Shown here piece by piece: positions 43,670 to 52,701 of a stretch of DNA of 64,000 bases. The notes under the pieces were generated by a model, which had not been told where the DNA came from, made no database searches, and saw nothing but the letters and a program-made list of their open reading frames with translations. Numbering within the stretch: the first letter of the stretch is position 1; every line of letters starts with the position of its first letter. Made by a program: the position numbers and the translations under genes. This DNA is from Pseudodesulfovibrio sp. JC047 (lineage in GTDB: Bacteria > Desulfobacterota > Desulfovibrionia > Desulfovibrionales > Desulfovibrionaceae), in the NCBI RefSeq assembly GCF_010468615.1, contig NZ_WUEH01000020.1:1-64000 (forward strand). The letters run 5' to 3'.

Positions 43670-45094
43670 ATGAAAAGCATTGCACGTCTTGTCGATCATA
43701 TTATCTCACGGGTGAATGTGAATCTGAAACCCATTGGTCGTGATGTCGAACCCGCTGTTCGGCAGTCGATCAGAACTGACAAGCTGACGCAGTATTATGC
43801 GTATTATGCCCTTTCAATTGACCATCCCTGGTACTTTCGTTTTCAGGAAAGCAACTTGGGAGGATCGTATTTTCTCGGAAAGTGCGAGGTTGATCGGTCA
43901 GTCGTTCTCAAGAGCGACATTCGCGGGGACGAGCTGAAGCCCAAAGGGGCGGTCGCGTATTTTGGTGGGCTTGGAACGGAGTTATATCAGGATGAGATTA
44001 TCCAGATCGTCAACAGCTTTCTGGTCAAGACCCTGATTCACAATAATTCTCAAAATCCTGAAATTCCCGAGTATTTTCGTATTCTCAACACCGTGGCCAT
44101 GCATTATTCAAATATTCATGGGACAACCACGGAAGGGGCGTATCTCGGTGCCTTTGCAACTGCGGATCTGTCTGTCCTGCATAATTGTGTGCTGGGCGAT
44201 TTCGCGTATGTGCAGGCTGGTGATTTGTCTCGACAGACGATTCAGTCCGGTCGGGTGTGGATTCATCAGCCCGGGGTTTTCGAATTCGACTACATGCACG
44301 ACCCGGAGATTATTGATCGGTATGTGACCTTTGACAGCAAGGGACAGTTGACCGGTGAATTCTCGGATTTTGTCAGGGAACGTCGGAGTGATTTTTTGCC
44401 CATGTATGATTCCCTGGCTTTCGAAAGTCCTGTGCCGGTGCCGGAGAGTGCTTTTTTGAGCCGGTATGCCGTGGTCAAGGGCGAGAGCCATCTGGGAGAC
44501 AATTGTCTGGTGGCGCAACGGGCGTGTCTGGAGAACGCGACACTCGGTAACGGTTCGAATGCGCAGGAAAATTGTTTTATCGTTGATTCGAAGCTGGAAG
44601 CGATGGATGTGATTGCTCATGGCGGCAAGCTCATTCACGTGGAACTTGGAGAAAAGGTTTTTGTCGGATTCAATTCGTTTCTTCATGGTGAAGCTGACAG
44701 GAAAATTCTGGTTGGGGCCGGGACAATCGTCATGCCACACACGATTATCGACGCGCTTGAGCCGCTTGATATCCCGAAAAAAATGATTGTCTGGGGATAC
44801 ATTCGGACCCAGGAAGATCTCGCATCCCACAGCATGAGTCTGGATGATTTTTCCAAACAACGGGAATTGCGTCTCGGTGCGCTTGTTTTCAATGGGGACG
44901 GGGCTGCTTTTATCAAGGGATTTCAACGTCGTATTGAGCACATCTTGCAGGAAAATGGTGCCTATTATGACGGGAATGATGCAACCCGTGGCCATGCCCA
45001 AAAGACTCAAAGCGTTTCATACAACTTATTTCAGCCCTATCTCGCAGGTGAAGAAGAAGCCATGTTTCCGGCAATTGTCGTCGGGAATCGGTAG
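43670..45094 (+). CDS. Left-handed beta-helix (hexapeptide-type) protein
   Basis: The 475-residue protein contains imperfect hexapeptide turns in its second half (SHLGDNCLVAQRACLEN, ATLGNGSNAQENCFI, KVFVGFNSFLHGE, KILVGAGTIVMPHTI), typical of sugar nucleotidyl/acyl transferases and gamma-carbonic-anhydrase-like folds. The N-terminal 250 residues are not recognised. No His triad for zinc is visible. AAAGGAG precedes tandem ATGs; 43670 has better spacing. It lies 50 bases after nhaB and shares its operon, so a link to ion or pH response is possible but not shown. Confidence 0.6.
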   Translation: MKSIARLVDHIISRVNVNLKPIGRDVEPAVRQSIRTDKLTQYYAYYALSIDHPWYFRFQESNLGGSYFLGKCEVDRSVVLKSDIRGDELKPKGAVAYFGGLGTELYQDEIIQIVNSFLVKTLIHNNSQNPEIPEYFRILNTVAMHYSNIHGTTTEGAYLGAFATADLSVLHNCVLGDFAYVQAGDLSRQTIQSGRVWIHQPGVFEFDYMHDPEIIDRYVTFDSKGQLTGEFSDFVRERRSDFLPMYDSLAFESPVPVPESAFLSRYAVVKGESHLGDNCLVAQRACLENATLGNGSNAQENCFIVDSKLEAMDVIAHGGKLIHVELGEKVFVGFNSFLHGEADRKILVGAGTIVMPHTIIDALEPLDIPKKMIVWGYIRTQEDLASHSMSLDDFSKQRELRLGALVFNGDGAAFIKGFQRRIEHILQENGAYYDGNDATRGHAQKTQSVSYNLFQPYLAGEEEAMFPAIVVGNR

Positions 45095-45313
45095 ATTTCG
45101 TTTTCGAGAAAAAAAGTGTCTCGCCGTCGGGTGTTTTCGGGCGTTGAGAAAATCAGATGAGGAAACCGTCTGCGGCGAAAGTGTCAGGTGATTTCGCCTC
45201 TGGCGGCCAAAGGGCTAGAGTCTTTTGGAAACCCATTGTCACCTTTGATGAGGAACAATTCGGGGAAATGTGGTCTGTGGCGATGTGATGAAATGATATT
45301 TCATGTAAAAAAG

Positions 45314-45346
45314 ATCCCATCACTTTGAGGTGATGGGATTTTTTTT
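45314..45346 (+). terminator. Rho-independent terminator
   Basis: ATCCCATCAC pairs with GTGATGGGAT around TTTGAG, then a T tract. It ends the nhaB operon; between 45095 and 45313 no gene is seen. Confidence 0.92.
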
Positions 45347-45362
45347 ATTTGGGGAGATTTCC

Positions 45363-46385
45363 CTATTCGACGGCGAATCCACCCACTGATTTGGGGGTTC
45401 CCTGTGTCGCTGCGGGCTGTTTTTTGGCCGCTTTTTTGGGAGCATGTGTCGGCGTGGCCGATGTTTTCTTGATGATTTCCGTTGCCGTGGCCACCATGCC
45501 GCCCATGTTGGCGAGGTCGGCCGGGATAATCATGGTGTTGTTTTCCTTGGCCAGATTGCCGAATTCGTCGATGTATTGTTCGGCGACCTTCAGGTTCATG
45601 GCTTCGGCACCGCCCGGGAGGTTGATGACTTCGGCCACCTTTTGCAGTCCCTGGGCCGTGGCGTCCGCGACCAGAAGAATTTCTTGGGCGCGTCCCTGGG
45701 CTTCGTTGATGCGTTTCTGCTTTTCACCTTCGGAAATCTGGACCGCTTCTTGTCTCAGACCTTCACTTCGGTTGATGCGGGATTGGCGATCACCTTCGGA
45801 GATGGCGATTTCCGCACGTTTTTCCCGTTCCGCCTTCATCTGCTGTTCCATGGCGTTCATGACCGTGCTGGGCGGGGTGATGTCCTTGATCTCGTACCGC
45901 ATGATCTTGACCCCCCATTCCTGGGCGGCTTCGTCAACGGCCTGGACAACCGAGGCGTTGATGGTCTCGCGTTCCTCAAAGGTCTTGTCCAGATCGATCT
46001 TGCCGATGGCGGACCGGAGCGACGTCTGTGCCAGTTGGGAGGCGGCGATATAATAATTTTCAATGCCATAGCAGGACATTTTTGCGTCGATGACCCGGAT
46101 GTACAGCACGCCGTCAATGGTCACGGACACATTGTCCCGGGTGATGCAGCTCTGGGCCGGAATATCCATGACCTCTTCCTTGAGACTGCGTTTGTACGCG
46201 ATCTTGTCGATGAAGGGGATCAGGATGTGCAGGCCCGCACCAATACTTTTGGAATATTTGCCGAGTCGTTCTACCACGAATTGGCTTTTTTGCGGAACGA
46301 TCACCGCTGTCTTGATAAGCAGGGTGACCACGATCACTGCAAAGACAATAACCGTGACAAGCGATGTCAATGTTGCTGGATCCAT
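45363..46385 (-). CDS. SPFH-domain membrane protein (stomatin/QmcA-like)
   Basis: The 340-residue protein has an N-terminal transmembrane anchor (VTVIVFAVIVVTLLI) and an SPFH/band-7 domain (VPQKSQFVVERLGKYSKSIG, CITRDNVSVTIDGVLYIRV, IGKIDLDKTFEERETIN). A helical region (AEREKRAEIAISEGDRQS) and an Ala/Lys/Pro-rich tail follow. Such proteins form large oligomeric rings at the membrane and influence quality control by FtsH-type proteases. It follows the NfeD gene with one base between stop and start, and NfeD is its standard partner. Confidence 0.93.
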   Translation of the reverse strand: MDPATLTSLVTVIVFAVIVVTLLIKTAVIVPQKSQFVVERLGKYSKSIGAGLHILIPFIDKIAYKRSLKEEVMDIPAQSCITRDNVSVTIDGVLYIRVIDAKMSCYGIENYYIAASQLAQTSLRSAIGKIDLDKTFEERETINASVVQAVDEAAQEWGVKIMRYEIKDITPPSTVMNAMEQQMKAEREKRAEIAISEGDRQSRINRSEGLRQEAVQISEGEKQKRINEAQGRAQEILLVADATAQGLQKVAEVINLPGGAEAMNLKVAEQYIDEFGNLAKENNTMIIPADLANMGGMVATATEIIKKTSATPTHAPKKAAKKQPAATQGTPKSVGGFAVE

Positions 46386-46386
46386 T

Positions 46387-46845
46387 TCAATGCTCCTTTG
46401 TTACGATAAACGCGTTGGGGTCTTTGGGATTGCGTTGGCTGATGCGGACCATGTCGCCGATAGCCACAGGGACGTCGCACTGAGCCGACCAGAATGAACC
46501 CAGGTATTTGATTCGTCCCGGCTGAGGCGGATCAATGGCCTCCACGACTTCGCACAATGCCCCGATGGCAGTGTCGGTCTCTTCTTCCGAAGCGGATTGT
46601 CCGGAAAAGGTCGCGGCCATGGTCTTTCGCAGCAGGAGAATCAGGCTCAGGGATGCAATGACGAAAATGAGGACTTGCATTTGGAGAGAAACCCCGAAAA
46701 AAGCCGAAATACCGGCAATGATTGCTCCCACACCAAAAAAAATCACGATAAAGGCGGGCATCACGAATTCTGCCACAAGGAAGAAGACGCCAATGCCCAG
46801 CCAGATCAGCCAGAGTATGTTTTCCATTGAGTTGAAATAGTCCAT
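46387..46845 (-). CDS. NfeD-family membrane protein
   Basis: The 152-residue protein has three or four hydrophobic segments (ILWLIWLGIGVFFLVAEF, IVIFFGVGAIIAGISAFF, MQVLIFVIASLSLILLL) and a C-terminal OB-fold region (AIGALCEVVEAIDPPQPGRIKYLG... IGDMVRISQ). NfeD proteins act with SPFH partners. AGGAGG precedes the ATG, and its stop TGA is one base before the start of the SPFH gene. Confidence 0.92.
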   Translation of the reverse strand: MDYFNSMENILWLIWLGIGVFFLVAEFVMPAFIVIFFGVGAIIAGISAFFGVSLQMQVLIFVIASLSLILLLRKTMAATFSGQSASEEETDTAIGALCEVVEAIDPPQPGRIKYLGSFWSAQCDVPVAIGDMVRISQRNPKDPNAFIVTKEH

Positions 46846-47021
46846 GAACCCTCCTGATTGGAACTCGATTCATACCTTTTCGGAACAGGTTTGTCGATGA
46901 GAACACGACTGTCCATGATATGAGCATGTGCAGCGGTTTTCTCAGGCTTGCGAAACCGTGCCGGGTGGTATACCGTTTCCCCCTCGAACTTTTAAAAGAC
47001 ACATAAACATACAAATATACT

Positions 47022-47474
47022 ATGAAATTTCGTATTTTTCTCGCAGGGCTACTGCTGTTTCTCGCGGCGATTCCCGCTTTGGCGAACGAACCGGACTATC
47101 TGGCCATGATGGCCCATGATTCTGAAATCAAGGCCATTGCCACGATTTCAAAACTTCGCAGGGTGAGCGGAACCCGCAATGGTACCTTTACGCATGTCTC
47201 TTTCAAACGGGTGTACGCCCTGACTCCATATACTCCCAAGGTCTTTGTCGGTGCGTGCAAGATACTCAATTATGCCTGGCAGAAACGGTCCGAGGGGATC
47301 ATCTATCTTAAACCAAAAGTCGGCCAAAAGGTCTATGTCACGGTCTCGTCCGACGGTGGGGCCATTACCAGCTTTACTCTGTTGACCCCTGAGTTGAACT
47401 ATGCTGTTCGCAAGGACCCAGCCCGGGTGGAATATACGCATGGTAAGGCTGTCCTGCTCCCTTCCTTTGAATAA
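47022..47474 (+). CDS. Exported protein of unknown function
   Basis: The 150-residue protein has a signal peptide (MKFRIFLAGLLLFLAAIPALA). The mature part is mostly beta-strand and basic: VSGTRNGTFTHVSFKRVY, IIYLKPKVGQKVYVTVSSDGG. A periplasmic role is likely. No family is recognised. There is no good ribosome site before the ATG, and the gene stands alone 100 bases before arsR. Confidence 0.75.
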   Translation: MKFRIFLAGLLLFLAAIPALANEPDYLAMMAHDSEIKAIATISKLRRVSGTRNGTFTHVSFKRVYALTPYTPKVFVGACKILNYAWQKRSEGIIYLKPKVGQKVYVTVSSDGGAITSFTLLTPELNYAVRKDPARVEYTHGKAVLLPSFE

Positions 47475-47522
47475 CCTCCACTGATTTTCGGGATGAAATC
47501 GAGCCCAATTGATTTTTCTTTC

Positions 47523-47557
47523 TTGACTTTGACGAATGCTTGGCTATATTGCCAAAT
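47523..47557 (+). promoter_or_regulatory. arsR promoter with overlapping operator
   Basis: TTGACT (47523-47528) and TATATT (47545-47550) form a promoter with 16-base spacing. The -10 box is itself the 6-base spacer of an inverted repeat TTGGC-N6-GCCAA (47540-47555). The same repeat occurs at 47900-47915. The overlap with the -10 would block polymerase when ArsR binds. Confidence 0.75.
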
Positions 47558-47578
47558 GAACAACATGGAGCATTGAGT

Positions 47579-47881
47579 ATGAAACAGGATCTCGTCACCC
47601 TCCGCCAATTTGAAGAGCGGGCACATGTCATCAAGGCCATGGCACATCCGTCGCGGCTGATAATGATCGACGAATTGTCCCGTGGGGAACGGTGCGTATG
47701 CGATTTGCGTGATCTGGTGGGGGCGGATATTTCGACGGTCTCCAAGCATCTGGCGGTGCTCAAGAAAGTTGGGATCGTGGAAGACGAGAAGCGGGGCAAG
47801 AATGTCTATTATCGGCTGAAAGTCCCTTGTGTGCTCAATTTTTTCCAGTGTATTGAATCAGTTTTGGCGGCGAATAAGTAA
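47579..47881 (+). CDS. ArsR-family metalloregulator
   Basis: The 100-residue repressor has the winged-helix core AHPSRLIMIDELSRGERCVCDL and VGADISTVSKHLAVLKKVGIVE. The CVC in the alpha-3 helix (ERCVCDL) is the typical metal/metalloid ligand pair, so it may release DNA on binding arsenic, antimony, cadmium or similar. ATG at 47579 is preferred over 47540, which lies in the operator. Two matching palindromes flank it: one over its own promoter and one between it and the permease gene, so it should regulate itself and the operon. Confidence 0.92.
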   Translation: MKQDLVTLRQFEERAHVIKAMAHPSRLIMIDELSRGERCVCDLRDLVGADISTVSKHLAVLKKVGIVEDEKRGKNVYYRLKVPCVLNFFQCIESVLAANK

Positions 47882-47896
47882 AAATTTTTTCATTAT

Positions 47897-47920
47897 CATT
47901 TGGCGAAAAGGCCAAATGAA
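47897..47920 (+). promoter_or_regulatory. Second ArsR operator
   Basis: ATTTGGC-N6-GCCAAAT, a perfect 7-bp inverted repeat, lies 16 bases before the permease start. It matches the operator in the arsR promoter (TTGGC-N6-GCCAA). Confidence 0.7.
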
Positions 47921-47935
47921 GAGGGAGGGAAGCCC

Positions 47936-49015
47936 ATGGCTTTATCTGAAAAAACGCAGTGTGACTGCCAGTCCTGTCCCGAGCCGGGAAACGCTCGGAA
48001 TGGGGTTATGAAATATATGGTGATCGGGATCGTGGCTTTGGCTGTTTGGTACGGGATATACAGTCAGCTTTCGCGGTTTGCGGACTGGTTTGCGTATTCC
48101 CTGCTTGGCCTGGATGCGACAAGTCATTTTGGCACGGCCGTGCAGTTTTTTGTGTATGACACGCCGAAGGTCTTGCTGCTTTTGATCTTGGTGGTTTTTC
48201 TTGTCGGTATCTTGCGGTCGTTCGTGACTGTGAATTGGACCCGGAGTTTTCTGGCCGGGAAGCGGGAATCGGTCGGCAATGTGTTGGCCGCGTTGCTCGG
48301 GGTGGTCACGCCTTTCTGCTCGTGTTCGGCTGTTCCGCTGTTCATCGGGTTCATGACCGCCGGGATTCCGCTTGGGGTGACATTTTCCTTTCTCATCGCT
48401 GCGCCCATGGTCAACGAGATCGCACTGGTCTTGCTGTATGGTCTGCTGGGGTGGGAAGTCGCGGCTTTGTATTTCGTGATGGGTATCACCATTGCCGTGG
48501 TGGCCGGATGGGTGCTTGGACGGATGAAACTCGAAGCGCATGTGGAGGATTGGGTCAAGGAAATTCGGGCTGGTGAAGCCGCTTCGGATGTCGCCATGAC
48601 CTGGCCTGGCCGGTTCGAATATGCGTTGAGTTCGGTCAAGGATATTACCGGACGGGTCTGGAAGTTCGTGGTCCTTGGCATTGCCGCCGGAGCACTCATT
48701 CATGGCTATGTGCCGGAAGGTCAGCTCGCCGGGATCATGGGAGACGAGGCGTGGTGGTCCGTGCCCTTGTCCGTCATTCTGGGCATTCCCATGTACACCA
48801 ATGCCGCCGGGATCATTCCGGTGGTCGAGGCCCTGCTTGGAAAGGGCGCGGCTCTGGGGACTGTGCTGGCCTTCATGATGTCTGTTATCGCCCTGTCGTT
48901 CCCTGAGATGGTCATTTTGCGCAAGGTGCTGAAACCCCGGCTTATCGCCATATTCATCGCGGTGGTCGGCAGCGGTATCCTTGCTGTCGGATATCTTTTC
49001 AACGCAATCGTGTAA
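47936..49015 (+). CDS. Permease of the ArsP/DUF318 family
   Basis: The 359-residue membrane protein has about eight hydrophobic segments. The conserved block TPFCSCSAVPLFIGF, with three cysteines in CSCS style, and MYTNAAGIIPVVEALLGKG mark the SO_0444/ArsP permease family, which exports arsenic compounds or metal ions. The Cys-rich start (CDCQSCP) may bind metal. GGAGGGA precedes the ATG at 47936. It lies between an ArsR operator and a small thioredoxin gene, forming one metal-response unit. Confidence 0.88.
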   Translation: MALSEKTQCDCQSCPEPGNARNGVMKYMVIGIVALAVWYGIYSQLSRFADWFAYSLLGLDATSHFGTAVQFFVYDTPKVLLLLILVVFLVGILRSFVTVNWTRSFLAGKRESVGNVLAALLGVVTPFCSCSAVPLFIGFMTAGIPLGVTFSFLIAAPMVNEIALVLLYGLLGWEVAALYFVMGITIAVVAGWVLGRMKLEAHVEDWVKEIRAGEAASDVAMTWPGRFEYALSSVKDITGRVWKFVVLGIAAGALIHGYVPEGQLAGIMGDEAWWSVPLSVILGIPMYTNAAGIIPVVEALLGKGAALGTVLAFMMSVIALSFPEMVILRKVLKPRLIAIFIAVVGSGILAVGYLFNAIV

Positions 49016-49038
49016 TTGAGAACAAAAGGATGGAAAAT

Positions 49039-49266
49039 ATGAAGATTCTTGTCATGGGTCCGGGATGTGCCAAGTGTGAGCAGGCGGAAAAGACCGTGCG
49101 CGAGGCCGTTGCCGAAGCCGGTGTGGATGCCTCGATCGAAAAGGTCACTGATTTTCAGGAGATCGCCAAGCACGGGATTTTTGCGACGCCTGCCGTGGTG
49201 ATCGACGGCGAGGTCAAGGTCGTTGGCAAGGCGCCGAGTAAGAAAGATGTCTTGAGCTGGTTGTAA
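49039..49266 (+). CDS. Small thioredoxin-like protein (redox-active disulfide protein 2)
   Basis: The 75-residue protein has the CxxC motif in MGPGCAKCEQ and FATPAVVIDGEVKV with the cis-proline of the thioredoxin fold. Members are often found after ArsP-type permeases and may pass electrons or bind the metal for the permease. AAAGGA eight bases upstream favours 49039 as start over 49030. It ends three bases before the convergent metW gene. Confidence 0.88.
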   Translation: MKILVMGPGCAKCEQAEKTVREAVAEAGVDASIEKVTDFQEIAKHGIFATPAVVIDGEVKVVGKAPSKKDVLSWL

Positions 49267-49269
49267 ACC

Positions 49270-49875
49270 CTATGCCTCACTTTGGCCCAACATGAAAATG
49301 CCGAACGTGGCAAAGAGGTTGGGCAAAAAGGTGATAACCCGTCCCTTTTCGTCATGGTGGTACGTCGATATGGCGACTTCCTTGACGATGGGGACGTTCA
49401 TGTTTTTGCAGAAGTGCAGAAAATCCGTGATGGGAATGACCCGGATATTCGGGGTGTTGTACCATTCATAGGGCAACTCTTTGGAAACGGGTGCCCGTCC
49501 GGTAAAGAACATCTGGAGCCGGTTCTTGTAATGGGTGAAGTTCGGAAAGGAGACAATGCCGAGTTTGCCGACCCGCAACATGTCCCGTATGCAAATAGCC
49601 GGATTTGTCACCTGCATGAGAGCCTGGGAGAGGATGACATAATCAAAGGCGTTGTCCGGGTAGTCTTCGAGTTCTTCATAGATATCGCCGTGAATCACGG
49701 ACAATCCCTTGGCAATGGCCTGACCGGCCGCGTCCTCGTCGATCTCTATGCCGGTTCCGACAATGTCCTTTTCCCGTGTCAGGTAGCTGAGCAGCGAGCC
49801 GGTCCGGCAGCCGAGGTCAAGGACTTTGCTGCCCGGTTCTATCCATGAAGCAATGACTTGAAGGTCAAATCGCAT
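49270..49875 (-). CDS. metW: Methionine biosynthesis protein MetW
   Basis: The 201-residue SAM-methyltransferase-like protein has LDLGCRTGSLLSYL (motif I), IEIDEDAA, and the strictly conserved VSFPNFTHYKNRLQMFF and YEWYNTPNIR of MetW. It works with MetX in homoserine acylation in bacteria that use the MetX/MetW pair; in some it is essential for activity. The ATG at 49875 overlaps the metX stop by one base (TAATG). The frame continues upstream to 50064, but that is inside metX and lacks homology. Confidence 0.95.
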   Translation of the reverse strand: MRFDLQVIASWIEPGSKVLDLGCRTGSLLSYLTREKDIVGTGIEIDEDAAGQAIAKGLSVIHGDIYEELEDYPDNAFDYVILSQALMQVTNPAICIRDMLRVGKLGIVSFPNFTHYKNRLQMFFTGRAPVSKELPYEWYNTPNIRVIPITDFLHFCKNMNVPIVKEVAISTYHHDEKGRVITFLPNLFATFGIFMLGQSEA

Positions 49876-51053
49876 TATGTGTCCTTTTGAATTTCGGAAT
49901 TCACCCGATTGAGAAAGCCTGACAACAGGCCATTGAGCCGGTCGTTGGGCAACAGAAATGCATCGTGTCCCCACGGTGCTTCGATTTCGCAGAAGCTCAC
50001 ATCCAATCCGTTCTTTTTCATGGCCTTGACCATGTTTTTTGATTGATACGTCGGATACAGCCAATCCGAGGTAAAGGAGATGACGAGATATCGACAGGAT
50101 GCGCGGGAAAATGCCGCGACGAGCGAACCGTCGCCGTATTGGTTTTCCAGATTGAAATAGTCGGCGGCCTTGGTCAGGTACAAAAATGAGTTGGCATCGA
50201 ATCGATCCACGAATTTGTTGCCTTGATATCGCAGGTAACTTTCGACCTGAAAATCCGCTTCGAAATCGAAGGAAAGTTCCACCCTGTCCTGAAGGCGTCG
50301 ATCAAATTTTTGGCGCATGGACTCATCAGACAGATACGTGATGTGCCCGACCATGCGGGCCACGGCCAATCCGTGTTCGGGACGGCCCGTTTCATAGTAG
50401 TTACCCTGATTCCATGTGGGATCGGCCATGATGGCCTGCCGGGCGACTTCATTGAAGGCGATGGCCTGGGCCGAGTGTTTGGTGGTGGTGGCGAGTGGCA
50501 GGGCGGCCCGTACCCGATCGGGATACCGCACGGACCATTCCAGAACCTGCATTCCGCCCACGGAACCACCGACCACGGCCAACAGGGTGTCAATGCCCAG
50601 ATGGTCGATCAATCCCCGTTGGCAACGGACCATGTCGCCGATAGTCGCGACTGGAAAACTTGTGCCATACGGCTGGCCGGTGTCCGGATTGATGGTCATG
50701 GGACCGGTTGATCCCATGCAACTACCGATGGTGTTCGAGCAGATGATGAAATATTTGTTCGTATCAAGCGGCTTGCCCGGCCCGACCATCAGGTCCCACC
50801 AGCCGGGTTTCGGGTCTTCCTCGGCATAATATCCGGCCATGTGTGAGTCGCCGGTCAGGGCGTGGCACACGAGGATGGCGTTGGATTTGTCTTCGTTCAA
50901 TGTCCCGCAGGTCTCATAGGCCAGCGAAACCGAAGGCAGGGTTCGACCCGAATCGAATGTCAGCCCCGCCCCGTTTTCATCAAAGATGAAGGTCTTCTTG
51001 ACGACCAGTCCCACGGAAGGCCCGTGGGCATTGTGCTCAATGTATTCGCTCAT
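49875..51053 (-). CDS. metX: Homoserine O-acetyltransferase
   Basis: Acylates homoserine in methionine synthesis. The 392-residue alpha/beta hydrolase has LVCHALTGDSH, the nucleophile Ser in VVGGSVGGMQ, Asp in SFTSDWLYP and His in PWGHDAFL, the full triad. Whether it uses acetyl- or succinyl-CoA cannot be told with certainty. The ATG at 51053 starts at the conserved N terminus (MSEYIEHNAHGPSVG), but the ribosome site is weak. It lies between the prenyltransferase and metW in a likely operon. Confidence 0.93.
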   Translation of the reverse strand: MSEYIEHNAHGPSVGLVVKKTFIFDENGAGLTFDSGRTLPSVSLAYETCGTLNEDKSNAILVCHALTGDSHMAGYYAEEDPKPGWWDLMVGPGKPLDTNKYFIICSNTIGSCMGSTGPMTINPDTGQPYGTSFPVATIGDMVRCQRGLIDHLGIDTLLAVVGGSVGGMQVLEWSVRYPDRVRAALPLATTTKHSAQAIAFNEVARQAIMADPTWNQGNYYETGRPEHGLAVARMVGHITYLSDESMRQKFDRRLQDRVELSFDFEADFQVESYLRYQGNKFVDRFDANSFLYLTKAADYFNLENQYGDGSLVAAFSRASCRYLVISFTSDWLYPTYQSKNMVKAMKKNGLDVSFCEIEAPWGHDAFLLPNDRLNGLLSGFLNRVNSEIQKDT

Positions 51054-51104
51054 GCCCGAGAAAATACGGGAGAGCGGTCTGGCGGTCAATGGTGGGCATG
51101 CATT

Positions 51105-51962
51105 TTATGCGAAAATATCAACGATCGTTCCAATGAACAAGGCCACGGCCACAACACCGTTCATGGTGAAAAAGGCGACGTTGACGCGTCGCATATCATC
51201 CGGTTTGACGAGCAGGTGTTCGCCCATCAGGATGACGCCAATGGCGACGGCAGTGATGAAATAGATGGTCCCCAGTCCGGCAGCCCATCCCGCGAGCAGG
51301 AAAAAGGCGGCGGCAATGGCGTGGCTCAGGGTGGAGATGCCGAGTGCGGCAGGGATGCCGAGTCTGGCTGGAATGGAATAGAGTCCGCGTTCCTTGTCGA
51401 ATTTTGCATCCTGACTGGCGTAGAGCAGGTCGAAACCGGCGGTCCACAGTGTCACGCCGAAAAAGAGCAGGATGGCCGGCAGGGTGACGGTCGGGTCCAC
51501 ACTGAGCCATCCGGCGACCGGAGCCAGTCCGAGGACGGAACCGAGAGCGAAGTGACACCAATGGGTGAACCGTTTGCAGAAGCTGTATGAGGACGACATG
51601 ATCAATGCCAGCGGCGAGAGTTTCAGGCAGAGCGGGTTCATGAGCGCACACGCGATAATAAAAACGACGGCGGCGGTGAGGATGAACATCAGGGTGAAGC
51701 TGGTGGACAGTTCGCCGGTGACCAGTTCCCGTTTTTGGGTGCGTGGATTTTCGCGGTCAATGTCGAGGTCCGCGTACCGATTGAAGGCCATGGCAAACGA
51801 GCGGATAGCGACCATGGCCACGGTCAGGACGAGCAGATTATATGTTCCGGGCCAGCCGTCAGCGGCCAGAAACGCGCCCATGTACGCGAAGGGCAGGGCA
51901 AAGATCGAGTGTTCGATTTTAATCATCCGGCACACCGTGCCAAAATTCTTCCATATTTTCAT
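51105..51962 (-). CDS. UbiA-family prenyltransferase (menaquinone type)
   Basis: The 285-residue membrane protein has eight or nine segments and the two Asp-rich motifs: FNRYADLDIDRENPRTQKR (N-x3-D-x-D) and LYASQDAKFDKERGL (D-x3-D). These bind the prenyl diphosphate. It attaches a prenyl chain to an aromatic acid. In Desulfovibrionaceae, which lack ubiquinone, this type (MqnP) is thought to serve the futalosine menaquinone pathway; this is family knowledge. GGAGG precedes the ATG. Confidence 0.9.
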   Translation of the reverse strand: MKIWKNFGTVCRMIKIEHSIFALPFAYMGAFLAADGWPGTYNLLVLTVAMVAIRSFAMAFNRYADLDIDRENPRTQKRELVTGELSTSFTLMFILTAAVVFIIACALMNPLCLKLSPLALIMSSSYSFCKRFTHWCHFALGSVLGLAPVAGWLSVDPTVTLPAILLFFGVTLWTAGFDLLYASQDAKFDKERGLYSIPARLGIPAALGISTLSHAIAAAFFLLAGWAAGLGTIYFITAVAIGVILMGEHLLVKPDDMRRVNVAFFTMNGVVAVALFIGTIVDIFA

Positions 51963-52083
51963 GTCATACCTCCGGCTTTCAGGTAAAAAGGGCGAACACC
52001 TCGTGAAAGCGACCCTTTTGCCTGTGTGGCCTGTCTTGAATGTTCCCCTGAAGTCAGTGGACCGCGTGTTCTGCGGCGGGGAA

Positions 52084-52527
52084 TCAATATTTGTTGATCA
52101 GCGTTGCCCCGGTAATCAGGAGCAGAACACCGACGATTCTTTGCCAGGAAATCATGTGGACGTTGAAGCTGATGAGTCCGTAATGATCAAGCAGTATTGC
52201 GGCCAGAAATTGTCCGGCCAAAAGCCAGGCCATCATGGTCGCGGCCCCGAGCTGTCCGGCCAGCACGATGATTGCGAAGACGAAAAATCCACCAAAGAGG
52301 CCACCTGTCCATGCCCATGCCGGGGCGGACACGATCATGCCCGGTGTCGGGATGGGTGCTTTGGATATGAGCCCATAAGCGAACAGGCCCAGCGTGCCCA
52401 CGGCGAACGAAACCGCCGCTGCCCAGATGGGGTCTCCCAACGATTCCTTGAGACGCAAATTGACGCCAGCCTGGACCGGCATCAATGCACCGGCCACGAG
52501 TGCGAACACGACGAACATCCATTTCAT
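52084..52527 (-). CDS. DMT-superfamily transporter (DUF606/YdcZ type)
   Basis: The 147-residue protein has about five transmembrane segments. FALVAGALMPVQAGVNLRLKES and GGLFGGFFVFAIIVL are typical of the DUF606 half-transporters, which are thought to work as dimers. A conserved LDHYGLISF is near the C-terminal end. GGAG before the ATG at 52527 sets the start. The substrate is unknown. Confidence 0.88.
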   Translation of the reverse strand: MKWMFVVFALVAGALMPVQAGVNLRLKESLGDPIWAAAVSFAVGTLGLFAYGLISKAPIPTPGMIVSAPAWAWTGGLFGGFFVFAIIVLAGQLGAATMMAWLLAGQFLAAILLDHYGLISFNVHMISWQRIVGVLLLITGATLINKY

Positions 52528-52701
52528 GATGGCTCCAATGTGGTTTGTCTGCGGGAAGTTTATCGTTGTTTCGGTCAATCGTCTATGGCTTTGGGAACGG
52601 AATTGCGCAAAATCGTGTGAGATCTGTCACCCAAGCGGCACCCATTCCTTGTTTGAAATCCATACAAAAGGATCGAATCAATCCAAACAGGGAGGATCGG
52701 T

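Noticed and set aside
44108-45010. 300-codon open frame opposite the beta-helix gene
   Set aside because: The plus frame has a ribosome site and repeat motifs; the minus frame lacks both.
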